DNA of 64,000 nt from Actinomycetota bacterium (lineage in GTDB: Bacteria; Actinomycetota; Aquicultoria; Aquicultorales; Aquicultoraceae): assembly GCA_018333515.1 (NCBI GenBank), contig JAGXSZ010000001.1:48221-112220 (forward strand), in the 5' to 3' direction. Positions 1-8,333 of the stretch are shown here, piece by piece (the stretch's first letter is position 1; the number at the start of each line of letters is the position of its first letter). The notes below the pieces were generated by a model. It saw only the letters and a list, made by a program, of their open reading frames with translations. It did no database searches and was not told where the DNA came from. A program made the translations under genes and the position numbers.

Positions 1-587
1 GCCGGCTCGACCCGCTCTTCAAGGCGCCGGTTAGACTCGAAATACCTCTTTATCGAGGCGAGCGCCCGCACCTGAAGCGACTTTATCGAACCTTCGGTCT
101 TATCGAGCACCCGCGCGACCTGGGCGTTTGAAAGGCCCATCGTAAACTTGAGTAACAGCACCTGCTGCTGTTCATCGGTAAGCTTGCCGACGGCTTTCTT
201 GACCTCTTCGGCATCGAGCGCGGCGATGACCGTGTGCTCAAGATCGGATTTATTGCGCCTGTCAAAGAGAAGTTCCTCGATTTCTTCATCGAGTGAGATG
301 TGCGTCTGCCTCGACTTCGACCTCAAGTAGTCGAAGGTCGTGTTCTTGGCGATTCGCAAGAGCCAAGGGTAGAACGAATCTCCCCCTTCCCTGAAATCAG
401 GGACGGCCGTAAGCATCTTCAAGAACGTCTCGGATGTTAAATCCTCGGCGACAGCCCGGTTGTTCACTTGATAATAGACATACCGGAACACATGTGGAAG
501 GAAGTCGTCATAGAGTGTGGCGAGAGCGTCCCCGTCCAACTGTTTGGCGTTCATCACCAGCACATCGAGGTTTTTAAGGTTACTCAT
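1..587 (-). CDS. ECF-type RNA polymerase sigma factor, C-terminus cut by window edge
   Basis: About 195 residues are visible, read from the minus strand; the stop lies beyond position 1. The start ATG (585-587) follows a GGAGAG ribosome site. An N-terminal sigma region 2 (AEDLTSETFLKML, then FYPWLLRIAKNTTFDYLR) is followed by a region 4 helix-turn-helix (LTDEQQQVLLLKFTMGLS, then NAQVARVLDKTEGSIKSLQ). This is the plain two-domain layout of extracytoplasmic-function sigma factors, which direct RNA polymerase to stress or envelope promoters. Any anti-sigma gene would lie to the left of the window, so its regulation cannot be judged. The family call is firm; the subgroup is unknown. Confidence 0.9.
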   Translation of the reverse strand, partial: MSNLKNLDVLVMNAKQLDGDALATLYDDFLPHVFRYVYYQVNNRAVAEDLTSETFLKMLTAVPDFREGGDSFYPWLLRIAKNTTFDYLRSKSRQTHISLDEEIEELLFDRRNKSDLEHTVIAALDAEEVKKAVGKLTDEQQQVLLLKFTMGLSNAQVARVLDKTEGSIKSLQVRALASIKRYFESNRRLEERVEP

Positions 588-1092
588 AACCTCTCCTATA
601 CCCGATGCTCGCCGCTGGAAAACTTACCCTTCCAAAACGAATAGACGAAGAAGCAGCGGAAAAGATACTGCTCTTTATGAAAAAAGATAACAAATTTTCC
701 CTGGGTGTCACGAAAGCCCCTCCGTGTCGTAGAACTTGCCGCTAATAATCGCTCGACGATTTCTGGTATGAATGTTTCTTCCGCCCACCTGTCGCAGCAT
801 GGACCGCACTGGCTTTCCGGACTATTTACAGTTACTTTGATTGACTTTATTCGACTTCGATTGCTCAAAATCCTATGCCCTTGCGAGCGTATGTCGCATA
901 AGGCGCACAGTAAAACATTCTACCTTAAAAGCGTCTTTTACAAAAGCGATTTCACGTAAATTTAACTTTGTGATATATTAGAATAGCGTGTACGGCAACG
1001 ATAGTAAAGGGGTCACTGATAAAAACTTCCCGCACATAAAGAGCGGTATCTTCTGGGCGAACAGCGCGGGTTCGGTTAAGCCCCAGGGCAGC
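588..1092. other. 505-base intergenic region
   Basis: No convincing coding frame. On the plus strand there is a promoter-like pair, TTCACG (951-956) and TATATT (974-979), 17 bases apart. An 8-bp inverted repeat, CGGTTAAG (1073-1080) with CTTAACCG (1092-1099), lies 94 bases further on, followed by a pyrimidine-rich stretch. Together they could bound a short plus-strand RNA, but no known RNA family was recognised. Confidence 0.4.
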
Positions 1093-1425
1093 TTAACCGG
1101 CCTTCCCTTTTAACCCCTTGATATCCGCGTCCTGCTTGTCCTGCCGGTCAACGACCGCGTCGAGCTTTTGATTAACGCGCTCAAATTCATCGCTATGGTC
1201 ATCAAGTATGTTTTCGATACGGCTTAAACGGTAGCTGTGGTTTTCCTGCCGGACTTCGATTTTGGCAAGCCTGTTGCCGTGGTCTTGCAGCGTATCCTTT
1301 ATGACTGCGACGTCCTCACGTATTGCGTCGATACCCTCTTGGACGCGAGCGAAATAAGGCAGAATGACTGCTTCAAAACCCTGGTTGACGATGTTGATGA
1401 TTTCTTTTCTGTCATCTGAATTCAT
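1093..1425 (-). CDS. small coiled-coil protein (110 aa), paralogue of the next gene upstream
   Basis: Function not recognised. The protein starts MNSDDRKEIINIVNQGFE, has no signal peptide or membrane segment, and is almost wholly helical with heptad-like spacing (VAVIKDTLQDHGNRLAKIE, then RLSRIENILDDHSDEFERV). It ends in a Lys/Gly-rich tail. A GGAG ribosome site precedes the ATG. It resembles the 70-residue product encoded 28 bases upstream, both in the N-terminus (..DDRKEIINIVNQGFEAVILP versus ..EDKKEFLELFKQSFERIVLP) and at the end (VVDRQDKQ versus VVDEQDKQ), so the two are probably a tandem duplication. It resembles small coiled-coil proteins often found as accessory genes. It is likely real because of the ribosome site and the paralogy. 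Confidence 0.65.
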   Translation of the reverse strand: MNSDDRKEIINIVNQGFEAVILPYFARVQEGIDAIREDVAVIKDTLQDHGNRLAKIEVRQENHSYRLSRIENILDDHSDEFERVNQKLDAVVDRQDKQDADIKGLKGKAG

Positions 1426-1453
1426 CGGCTCACTCCAATGCCTAAATCTATTT

Positions 1454-1666
1454 CTATGCCTGCTTGTCCTGCTCGTCGACGACTGTGTTTAGCTTGTGCT
1501 CGATGTCGACCAAGCATTTTCCGTTGTCGTCAAGTTGATCTTCACTGCAATCAAACTGTGTAATGCGGTCTAAAATCCTATGAATATCGACTATTGTCGG
1601 CAATACTATGCGCTCAAAGCTCTGCTTAAATAATTCCAAAAACTCTTTCTTATCTTCCGGGCTCAT
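1454..1666 (-). CDS. small coiled-coil protein (70 aa), shortened paralogue
   Basis: Function not recognised. The product starts MSPEDKKEFLELFKQSFE and is a shorter relative of the 110-residue protein encoded downstream. The middle of the coiled coil is missing and translation stops right after the shared VVDEQDKQA motif, where the paralogue continues with a Gly/Lys tail. A strong AAGGAGAG ribosome site lies just upstream of the ATG. It is probably co-transcribed with its paralogue. The two could pair as a hetero-oligomer, but this is only inference. Confidence 0.6.
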   Translation of the reverse strand: MSPEDKKEFLELFKQSFERIVLPTIVDIHRILDRITQFDCSEDQLDDNGKCLVDIEHKLNTVVDEQDKQA

Positions 1667-1813
1667 GCCGCTCTCCTTCGTTGAACGATATTAAGATAAT
1701 GCCCCAAAAACTATCCACATTGCAAGATATATTTGCATATTTATGCTTTTGATATTTTTATTATTTTTATTATCAGCTCAATTTTAAGGACTGCCTGCCG
1801 TATAGGACACAGA

Positions 1814-3541
1814 CTACTGCGCAAACCCGAACATGCGGTAGACGATGGCCGAGACCTCCGAGCGTTTGGCGCTCGCGTTGGGCTTGAAACTGCCGTCGGT
1901 ATAGCCGTTGACAATGCCGTTGGAGGCTATAAGCCGGATGTTCGGCGCCGCCCAGTGGTCGGCGATATCGGGGAACGCGGCCGGCGTCGGCCCCTGCGTG
2001 AGGTCGAGCGCCCGCGCGATGATGGCGCATATCTCGGCGCGGTTTATTTGGGCCTCGGGCTTGAAGGTGCCGTCCGGATAACCGCCGACGACGCCGCGCA
2101 GGGCAAGCGCCTGGATATAACCTTCGGCCCAGTGTCCCTGTGAGTCGGTAAATTCGCTCGCGCCCGCGCTCGATATGCCCAGCGCCAAGCAGAGCATCTT
2201 GGCAAACTGCGACCTGGTAACCGGCGATTCCGGCCTGAACGAGCCGTCGGGGTAGCCGCCGATAACGCCGCGCTCCACGAGATTTGTGATTTGCGCGGAT
2301 GCCCAGTGGTCGAGCGCCACATCCGGGAAGACGCCGCCCATCTGATATATCCAGGTGCTCTTCAGGCCGAGCTTCGAGCGGAAGGTGCTCCCGGCCATCG
2401 TCGTCTTCGAGCCGTCGGATTTTAAGATATCCAGTTTGGCGATGCGCGGCGACACACCCGTCTTTGTTATCCCGACGCCGGAGAACCCGGTCACTCCAAG
2501 CTTCGACTCGAGGTCCGCTTTACTAAAAGCGGCTGTCCACGAGAAGCTCGAATTGCCGCTCTGCTGACAGTAGGCCTTCCCTGACGAGTCTTTATCGCTT
2601 ACGCCCTTAAGGTAAGGTTGAGCGCTAGAGTTAGTCCAGGCAAGCTCGATGTTCTCCGTGTGCCCGCCGCAACTCGAAAAATAATAAGCCGATATCGGCG
2701 ACCCGTTATGCGTGATTACTTTTCGCGCGGTGTCGTCGACCGCCTTCTTCCATCTCGCGCCCCAATTGGTCCCCTTCGAGGTCTCGTTTATCTTGTCGAC
2801 ACCGACGTAGACCTGGCTCGATACCGAGTCGTAGAGGTCGAAGGCGGCCTGCGGCTTCATGTTCTTGATGGCGTAGGAGCGCGCCGCGATAGCTTGCGCA
2901 TAAAGTGCATCATACGGCCAGCTCGAAGGCACCTCGCCTAGCCCGTAGAGATAAAACGGCTCGAATTGTATGTAATTGACGACATAGAGCGAGGCTTTGC
3001 CGGTCGAATAGACGTACATGCTTCCCTTATAAGAATGGAATCGCTTGGCGCTCGCATTGTAGACGATGATGTTGTCGGCGGCGTTGGTGGCGATGATGGG
3101 GCTCGCCAGGTTCTCGGCGCCTACCGTGCCGTCCGGGCCGATGAGGCTTAAAAGGCCCCGCTCGTTGGAGATTGCCGACCACTTGCCTACGGCGCCCTGG
3201 TAAGCATAAGTACCGTCGGTGTTGACAAAATCTATCGTCGTTGAGTTCTCGCCCGCGAAGAAGACTTTGGTAAGATTCGCTTTGTCGAAGAGGCGAACGC
3301 GAACCGTAGGCGGCACATTGTAGTCGCTCGTGATTTGCGTCCCCTGGTAATAGTGGGTAAGGATTTGCTCGTAGGCCTGCCCCGCGCTCGCCCTCCCCTT
3401 GGCGCCCCACTGGCACAGGCCGATACCGTGCCCGAAGCCGTAGCCTTTAAAGGTATAGTCAGCGGCAGCCGCCGGAACAGGCGTTGCGTAGAGAAAGACC
3501 AGGCTTGCTAAGACGATTAAGATAAATGACTTTTTGCGCAT
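1814..3541 (-). CDS. SpoIID/LytB-domain protein with three C-terminal SLH domains
   Basis: 575 residues. A signal peptide (MRKKSFILIVLASLVFLYAT, cleavage near residue 26) is followed at once by the motif GYGFGHGIGLCQWGA, the signature of SpoIID/LytB proteins, which in actinobacterial-type members sits at the N-terminus. The SpoIID core continues to CGGHTE near residue 291. Three SLH repeats fill about residues 405-575 (FPDVALDHWASAQITN.., GYPDGSFRPESPVTRSQF). SpoIID is a lytic transglycosylase that cleaves glycan strands; SLH repeats bind secondary wall polymer. The inferred role is a surface-anchored peptidoglycan remodelling enzyme. The gene lies 85 bases downstream of the GerM-type lipoprotein gene and belongs to the same minus-strand wall cluster as the SLH amidase. 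Confidence 0.88.
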   Translation of the reverse strand: MRKKSFILIVLASLVFLYATPVPAAAADYTFKGYGFGHGIGLCQWGAKGRASAGQAYEQILTHYYQGTQITSDYNVPPTVRVRLFDKANLTKVFFAGENSTTIDFVNTDGTYAYQGAVGKWSAISNERGLLSLIGPDGTVGAENLASPIIATNAADNIIVYNASAKRFHSYKGSMYVYSTGKASLYVVNYIQFEPFYLYGLGEVPSSWPYDALYAQAIAARSYAIKNMKPQAAFDLYDSVSSQVYVGVDKINETSKGTNWGARWKKAVDDTARKVITHNGSPISAYYFSSCGGHTENIELAWTNSSAQPYLKGVSDKDSSGKAYCQQSGNSSFSWTAAFSKADLESKLGVTGFSGVGITKTGVSPRIAKLDILKSDGSKTTMAGSTFRSKLGLKSTWIYQMGGVFPDVALDHWASAQITNLVERGVIGGYPDGSFRPESPVTRSQFAKMLCLALGISSAGASEFTDSQGHWAEGYIQALALRGVVGGYPDGTFKPEAQINRAEICAIIARALDLTQGPTPAAFPDIADHWAAPNIRLIASNGIVNGYTDGSFKPNASAKRSEVSAIVYRMFGFAQ

Positions 3542-3626
3542 CGCTGAACTCCTCGCTGAACTCCTAATATTGCCGCATAAATGATGATTGACGAACCGCG
3601 TCGGGCATCGAGGGCGACGTCCCGTC

Positions 3627-4241
3627 CTACTTTATCTTCGTGTCGTCCCGGGCAAGAGGTCTGCTTACATCCGAGTGGCCTGCGATAGTCTCGACGGTCT
3701 TTCCGTCGACGAGTATTTGGACTTTTTGGATATCGTCGAATTCGGTCAGGGTGTTGACGATAGACGTTATCGTCATAAGCTCGCCGGAGCTGCCGCCCCA
3801 GTGCTTATCGATTAGTTCTTTCGAAAAACTGACATAGGCGATGCGGTCGTTTATGTCAATGCCGAGAATAGAGGTCTCCGATGGAATAGTGGCATAGTGC
3901 CCGCTCTCCGTCGGGCCTTTGATAAGCTCTTCCATCGCGGATATCGCAAGGTTTTCGGTGTCGGCTATGTGGCGCGTCTCGGAAACGAGGTATTCGGACT
4001 GGTCATCGCTGAAGTAAACCGTGATGTCGACGGCCTTGGCGCTCTTGGCGCCGGCTATTGCTTTGCCCGCGTCGGCGCCGCTCTCGGTCGCCGCGCTCTC
4101 TTGGGCATCGGTCGCGACATTATACTTTTGCGCCTCGCTCACCGGGGCGCTCTTCTTAGCCTCGTCTTCGCAGCCGGTCGCAAGTACTGTTAGTAGAGAA
4201 ACCAAGGCAACGATTAGCAATAATGTAATGGTCCTCTTCAC
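3627..4241 (-). CDS. GerMN-domain lipoprotein
   Basis: 204 residues. The chosen start is a GTG (4239-4241) because an AAGGA site lies six bases before it; a GTG five codons upstream lacks one. The product begins MKRTITLLLIVALVSLLTVL followed by a lipobox ATGC, so Cys24 should be lipidated. A low-complexity linker follows. The GerMN/sporulation-germination domain spans about residues 75-190 (VYFSDDQSEYLVSETRHI, ENLAISAMEELIKGP, VSFSKELIDKHWGG, VQILVDGKTVETIAGH). GerM-like proteins take part in wall processes in spore formers but are also common in non-sporulating Gram-positives. It lies between a SpoIID-SLH gene and an SLH-amidase gene, which supports an envelope role. Confidence 0.82.
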   Translation of the reverse strand: MKRTITLLLIVALVSLLTVLATGCEDEAKKSAPVSEAQKYNVATDAQESAATESGADAGKAIAGAKSAKAVDITVYFSDDQSEYLVSETRHIADTENLAISAMEELIKGPTESGHYATIPSETSILGIDINDRIAYVSFSKELIDKHWGGSSGELMTITSIVNTLTEFDDIQKVQILVDGKTVETIAGHSDVSRPLARDDTKIK

Positions 4242-4321
4242 TGGAGTTCCTTTCACTTAAGCTTTACTGTTGCGCTTCAATTATAATACATAATTTTACC
4301 GGGGTACCACTCGGCCTGGCT

Positions 4322-5527
4322 TTAAATCGATAATCCGAGATATTTGGCGATGCCCCTGAATATCCCCTCGGCCTCTTTTTGGCGAAACTCATCGGTCGCC
4401 AGGAGCGCCGCTTCATCCGCGTTGCTTAAGAATGCCGACTCGCATAGAACCGCGGGCATAAGCGTCTCTCTTAAGACCTTGAAATCCGCGGTCTTGATGC
4501 CGTCGTCTTTGCCTTTGACTCCCGCCCAACCAAACGCTTTGACCAGCTCGTCTTGGATGCTTTTCGCGAGGCGCGCGCCCTCTTGCGAATTCGGGTGGCT
4601 GAAGACGGCGGTGCCGTCCACGTCGGGGTTGACATTTCCATTATGGTGGATGCTGATAAAAATATCGGCGTTGGCGTTGTTCGCCTGCGTAGCGCGTTGG
4701 CTCAAATCCAAAAATACATCGGTCTCGCGGGTCATGACGACCTCGATGCCCGCGTTTTTCAACAGGTCGCGCACTTTCAGAGCGACCGCTAAATTGACAT
4801 CTTTTTCTTTCAAGCCGTTGCTCTTGGCTACCGCACCGGGGTCTTTACCGCCATGCCCGGCATCGATCGCCACAATTATCTTACCGTCATCCAGCGGCGG
4901 CGACGGCTGCTGTTCGGGCGGGGTCAAATTCGCGTTTAGCATGTTGTGGACAGCCAGAGCAATCTCGGCCCGCGTCGCGTATTCGGCGGGGCGGAATTTG
5001 CCGTTCGCACCACCCATGATGCCGTAGTAAGCGACGGTCTTTATCTCACCGTACGCCCAGTAGCCCGACGCGACATCGCTAAAACTTGGAGTGCTCGTTG
5101 AAATCACGGGCATTTCGATAGCACGGCGCAACATGCGCGCCAACTCGGCCCTGGTAATCCGCTGTTCGGGTTTGAATGTCCCGTCCGTGTAGCCGCGGAC
5201 AATCCCGGCGGCGGAACTCGCTTTGATATAATCCGTGCCCCAGTGGTCGAACGGGACGTCTTTGAAGACGTCCGCGGCCGCGGTCGGTTGCGGGTACTGC
5301 TTGGCCAAACAGATAAGCTTAGCCATCTGCGCCCTGGTCAAAGGGTCGAGGGGACGATAGGTGCCATCCGGGAATCCCGAGATGATATTCTTCGATGTAA
5401 GGTCGACTACAGCGTTGTAATACTCGTCGTTGCCGGATAAATCGCTAAACGAAGCATGCGCGGGAAGAGCGAACGCAAAAATAAGACTTAAAACAAGAAG
5501 CAGTGCTGCCGGCCCTCGTTTCACCAT
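4322..5527 (-). CDS. N-acetylmuramoyl-L-alanine amidase with three N-terminal SLH domains
   Basis: 401 residues. The start chosen is the ATG at 5525-5527, preceded by AGGAGG at eight bases and opening a clean signal peptide (MVKRGPAALLLVLSLIFAFA). Three SLH repeats follow (about residues 27-210: GFPDGTYRPLDPLTRAQMAK, GYTDGTFKPEQRITRAELAR, then a degenerate third). The C-terminal Amidase_3 domain (about 225-400) has VAIDAGHGGKDPGAV, an early Glu (LKEKDVNLAVA), ISIHHNG and LCESAFLSN, the expected zinc ligands and catalytic Glu. It should cut the bond between MurNAc and the peptide stem at the cell surface, anchored by SLH to wall polymer. It is first in a minus-strand run with the GerM lipoprotein and SpoIID-SLH genes. 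Confidence 0.92.
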   Translation of the reverse strand: MVKRGPAALLLVLSLIFAFALPAHASFSDLSGNDEYYNAVVDLTSKNIISGFPDGTYRPLDPLTRAQMAKLICLAKQYPQPTAAADVFKDVPFDHWGTDYIKASSAAGIVRGYTDGTFKPEQRITRAELARMLRRAIEMPVISTSTPSFSDVASGYWAYGEIKTVAYYGIMGGANGKFRPAEYATRAEIALAVHNMLNANLTPPEQQPSPPLDDGKIIVAIDAGHGGKDPGAVAKSNGLKEKDVNLAVALKVRDLLKNAGIEVVMTRETDVFLDLSQRATQANNANADIFISIHHNGNVNPDVDGTAVFSHPNSQEGARLAKSIQDELVKAFGWAGVKGKDDGIKTADFKVLRETLMPAVLCESAFLSNADEAALLATDEFRQKEAEGIFRGIAKYLGLSI

Positions 5528-5938
5528 TGCAAAACCTCCTGGTACAAGCGGACTACCGTTCATTCGACAGAGATACATGCGGCATTGAATTACTACAAAA
5601 ACATCGGCAAATTTTTACATTTACTTAAATCATGAGCGGTTGTTCTATACATACCAAAAGCAAGGTTTTGATAATCATCGGCGCAAGAGATGTCTTTTGG
5701 CCAACGTACTTCTCAATATTCTAACAGCAACGGATTGTATTGCCAACCGCAACCGCTATCTATGCAAACCGGGCAAGCAATCAGGGCTAAAGCCCTGAGC
5801 TACGAGAAACAATTGCGCCGGCCCGGTTCTCATAACTCGCCTCATCCCCTAGACGCGGCCCCGCGAACCCTTTAAAATTTCATCGTAGCTTGGTAAAACC
5901 TCAATATCATGCCCAACTTTAAGAGAAGGCCCTGTAAA
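5528..5938. other. 411-base divergent intergenic region
   Basis: It separates the divergent SLH-amidase and glycosyltransferase genes. The only clear structure is a perfect 18-base palindromic hairpin (TCAGGGCTAAAGCCCTGA, 5781-5798). No convincing promoter pair, tRNA or coding frame was found. Confidence 0.5.
5781..5798. repeat. palindromic hairpin, REP-like
   Basis: The sequence TCAGGGCTAAAGCCCTGA is fully self-complementary around a central AA. There is no T-tract on either strand, so it is not a terminator. Such short GC-rich palindromes are typical of interspersed REP-type units; no second copy was seen in this window. Confidence 0.5.
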
Positions 5939-6916
5939 ATGAGAGTATTACACGTCAACAACGTCGCAAACGTGCCCGCGGGCCTGGTGGAGGGCTTGCG
6001 GAAAATCGGTATAGACGCCTCTCTATACCAGCCGTACACCGGCATAAACACCAGCGGCAAATTGGGCAAATTGAAGGTCGTCTCAAATCGTATCGCGGAT
6101 ATGCGGGCGCTTCGCTCAAAGATAGCGCGCGAGCGCTTCGATATCGTCCACATCCACTACGCCTACTTCGGCATGCTCGGGGTGCTCGGCGGTTACCCGT
6201 ACCGGCTCCACTGCCACGGGACCGATATCCGGCGAAACCTCTACCATCCCCTTTTCAAAGCGGTTACGAAAATAAGTCTCGACCGGGCCGAGCGTGTCTT
6301 TTATTCCACGCCTGATTTGAAGGTCCACGCCGAGAAAGCGCGGGCCGACGCGATCTTCATACCCAACCCGATTCGCACGGAACTCTTCGAGCCCCGGGGT
6401 TTCGAGGGCGCCGCGAACAAGGTCCTCTTAATCAGCAGAATCGACAAGATTAAAGGGGTCGATGTCGCGTTTCGGGCACTCGAGCGCGTCAAAAAAGACA
6501 ACCCAGGCCTGAGCATCGACGCCCTGACGTGGGGTCCCGACCTGGACAGGTTTAAAGATTGCGGTTTTGTGAACTTCATCCCCAAAATGACGCACGAAGA
6601 GTTGGCGCGCCTCATCCCGAATTATCGGGTCGTCGTCGGACAATTCGAGTTGGGGATCATGGGGATGTCGGAGATGGAGGCGATGGCCTGCGCCCGCCCG
6701 GTGGTCTGCCATTTCAAGTATCAGGACTGGTACGCTGAGGCGCCGCCGCTCGCGCTCGCCAAAACCGAGGACGAGATAGTCGAGCGCGTAGAGGAACTAT
6801 TGGAAAAACCCGACCTCCGCGAAGAGCTGGGCCTTGCGGGGCGAGAGTGGGTCGTAAAGTACCATGACTATATCGCGGTCGCCGAGCGCCTGGCTAAGTT
6901 GTATACGGATGGTTAG
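5939..6916 (+). CDS. GT-B glycosyltransferase (GT4-like)
   Basis: 325 residues. The ATG at 5939 is chosen because AGAAGG lies nine bases upstream and the product then begins MRVLHVNNVANVPAGLVEGL, a normal N-terminus; an ATG 30 bases upstream has no ribosome site. The N-terminal half forms the acceptor domain (FDIVHIHYAYFGMLG). The C-terminal half has the nucleotide-sugar domain (VLLISRIDKIKGVDVAFRAL) and a donor-loop region (GIMGMSEMEAMACARPVV) with the Glu residues of family 4. It is predicted to be a cytoplasmic, retaining enzyme for a surface polysaccharide; donor and acceptor are unknown. It converges with the LCP gene, three bases apart, and lies near other polymer genes. Confidence 0.82.
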   Translation: MRVLHVNNVANVPAGLVEGLRKIGIDASLYQPYTGINTSGKLGKLKVVSNRIADMRALRSKIARERFDIVHIHYAYFGMLGVLGGYPYRLHCHGTDIRRNLYHPLFKAVTKISLDRAERVFYSTPDLKVHAEKARADAIFIPNPIRTELFEPRGFEGAANKVLLISRIDKIKGVDVAFRALERVKKDNPGLSIDALTWGPDLDRFKDCGFVNFIPKMTHEELARLIPNYRVVVGQFELGIMGMSEMEAMACARPVVCHFKYQDWYAEAPPLALAKTEDEIVERVEELLEKPDLREELGLAGREWVVKYHDYIAVAERLAKLYTDG

Positions 6917-6919
6917 GGG

Positions 6920-8182
6920 TTAGTCGTCGGACTCGCCTATCATGCGGCTGTAGTCCCTGCCGACGATGACCAGGACATCGATTGTTTCGGAACTCGCTCC
7001 CTCGACGACCACACGTCCAAAACCCAATTTCGACTGGACGCGCCTCGCCAATTCGGCCTTCTCTTCGGAGGCGATGATTTGCGTATCGTAGTAGGTGAAG
7101 CTCTGCGCGTTCCCCACCTCGCGTATCTTGAAATTCAACGCGCCGAGCTTTTCGGCCATCTTGTGGGCGATGCCGGCTGTGCCGCTGCCGTTTTGAACCT
7201 CGACCCGGATATTAAGATTCTCTTTTTCTTCTTCGGTAAGTTCGAGCGGCAGGTCGGAGCGGATTCGCTCGAGTATCCAGGCGAGTTCACCCTCATCGGC
7301 GATGACATAGCTTCCGCCGCCGATTTCTTGCGGCGTACCGGGCACCGTGACCATGTGGAGGTTTTCCCGTCCCAGCGATTTGAAGTTCTTGCCGTATCCT
7401 ATCATCCGCGTAACGCCGAGTTCGGGGTCGGTCTTAAGGTTTCGCGACGTAATGTCGGCAAGCTGCGGTATCCTCAAAAGCGAGCTCACCCGCAGAAGCT
7501 TGTCCATCACGGCTTTGAGAAATTTCTGCTGCCTCTCGATGCGCCCGAAGTCGTCATCGACCCTGCGAATGCGGACATACTTGAGCGCTTCTTCCCCATC
7601 GAGATGCTGGTAGCCGGGGCGTATATCGATTTGGTGGCGATCGTCGACGAGCCTCTTCTCCACGTCGATATCGATACCGCCGAGCGCGTCGATGATATCT
7701 TTAAATCCTTGAAAATCGACGACCGCGTAATGGTTGATGTCTAGCCCTAGAAAATCCTCGACTGTCTCTATCATTAAGTCGGGGCCGCCGTACTGGTACG
7801 CGGCATTGATTTTGCGCTTGCCTTTGCCGGGAATATCGACCCTGGTGTCCCTGGGAATCGAGATGAGATAGCCGATTTTTTTGTCGGGGTTGACCCTCAA
7901 CACCATGATGGTATCGGCAAGACCCCGCTCGTCTTCTCCGCCCCTGGTGTCGCTGCCGAGAAGCAAAAAAGTGGCGGGCTCGTTTTCTTCGGGGGCGTTA
8001 CATGCGAGTTCCTCATCCGCGCCGTGGGCCGGCGTGCCGGTGTGGATTCTCTCCTCGAGAATTCTGGCGAAGACAAAACTCCCGGCGCCGACGAAGAGTG
8101 CTATCATCAATGCCCAGAGCGTAAAGACCCGAATGTAATCACGCTTGCGCGGTTTTGCCGCTGAGTGCTTTCCCTCGTACAA
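6920..8182 (-). CDS. LytR-CpsA-Psr (LCP) family protein with C-terminal LytR_C domain
   Basis: 420 residues. The TTG start (8180-8182) has GGAGG six bases upstream. A short basic cytoplasmic N-terminus is followed by one membrane helix (about 20-42: VFTLWALMIALFVGAGSFVF), then the extracytoplasmic LCP domain (LLLGSDTRGGEDERGLADTI, ISIPRDTRVDIPGKGKRKIN, YVRIRRVDDDFGRIERQQ) with the Arg and Asp residues that bind the pyrophosphate of lipid-linked polymers. The C-terminus is a LytR_C domain (IRVEVQNGSGTAGIAHKMAE). LCP enzymes transfer wall teichoic-type or secondary wall polymers from undecaprenyl-PP to peptidoglycan. The neighbouring polysaccharide genes suggest that the diacetamido-mannuronate polymer could be its substrate, which is inference. 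Confidence 0.93.
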   Translation of the reverse strand: MYEGKHSAAKPRKRDYIRVFTLWALMIALFVGAGSFVFARILEERIHTGTPAHGADEELACNAPEENEPATFLLLGSDTRGGEDERGLADTIMVLRVNPDKKIGYLISIPRDTRVDIPGKGKRKINAAYQYGGPDLMIETVEDFLGLDINHYAVVDFQGFKDIIDALGGIDIDVEKRLVDDRHQIDIRPGYQHLDGEEALKYVRIRRVDDDFGRIERQQKFLKAVMDKLLRVSSLLRIPQLADITSRNLKTDPELGVTRMIGYGKNFKSLGRENLHMVTVPGTPQEIGGGSYVIADEGELAWILERIRSDLPLELTEEEKENLNIRVEVQNGSGTAGIAHKMAEKLGALNFKIREVGNAQSFTYYDTQIIASEEKAELARRVQSKLGFGRVVVEGASSETIDVLVIVGRDYSRMIGESDD

Positions 8183-8333
8183 ACTAATCCTCCAATAAAG
8201 AATTCAATCGTCAGATTATCATAAAAACACATCATCCCTCAAATGGTTTCTTTCTAAACACAAACCTCGCCTGTCTTGATATGCGCATTGAAGCCCATTA
8301 AACTATAATAGAGCCTATTATGCGGGAGAATTC

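Noticed and set aside
596..868. 90-codon minus-strand frame upstream of the ECF sigma gene
   Set aside because: No homology, no ribosome site, and odd composition compared with genes nearby.
1073..1099. Rho-independent terminator for the minus-strand coiled-coil gene
   Set aside because: The hairpin is real but no T-run follows on the minus strand, and it overlaps the stop codon.
5755..5830. Possible cyclic-di-GMP riboswitch (GCAAACC and a nearby hairpin)
   Set aside because: Only isolated short motifs match; the tetraloop, receptor and second stem of the known class are missing.
7079..7744. 221-codon plus-strand frame opposite the LCP gene
   Set aside because: Antisense to a clear LCP-family protein; composition typical of a shadow frame.
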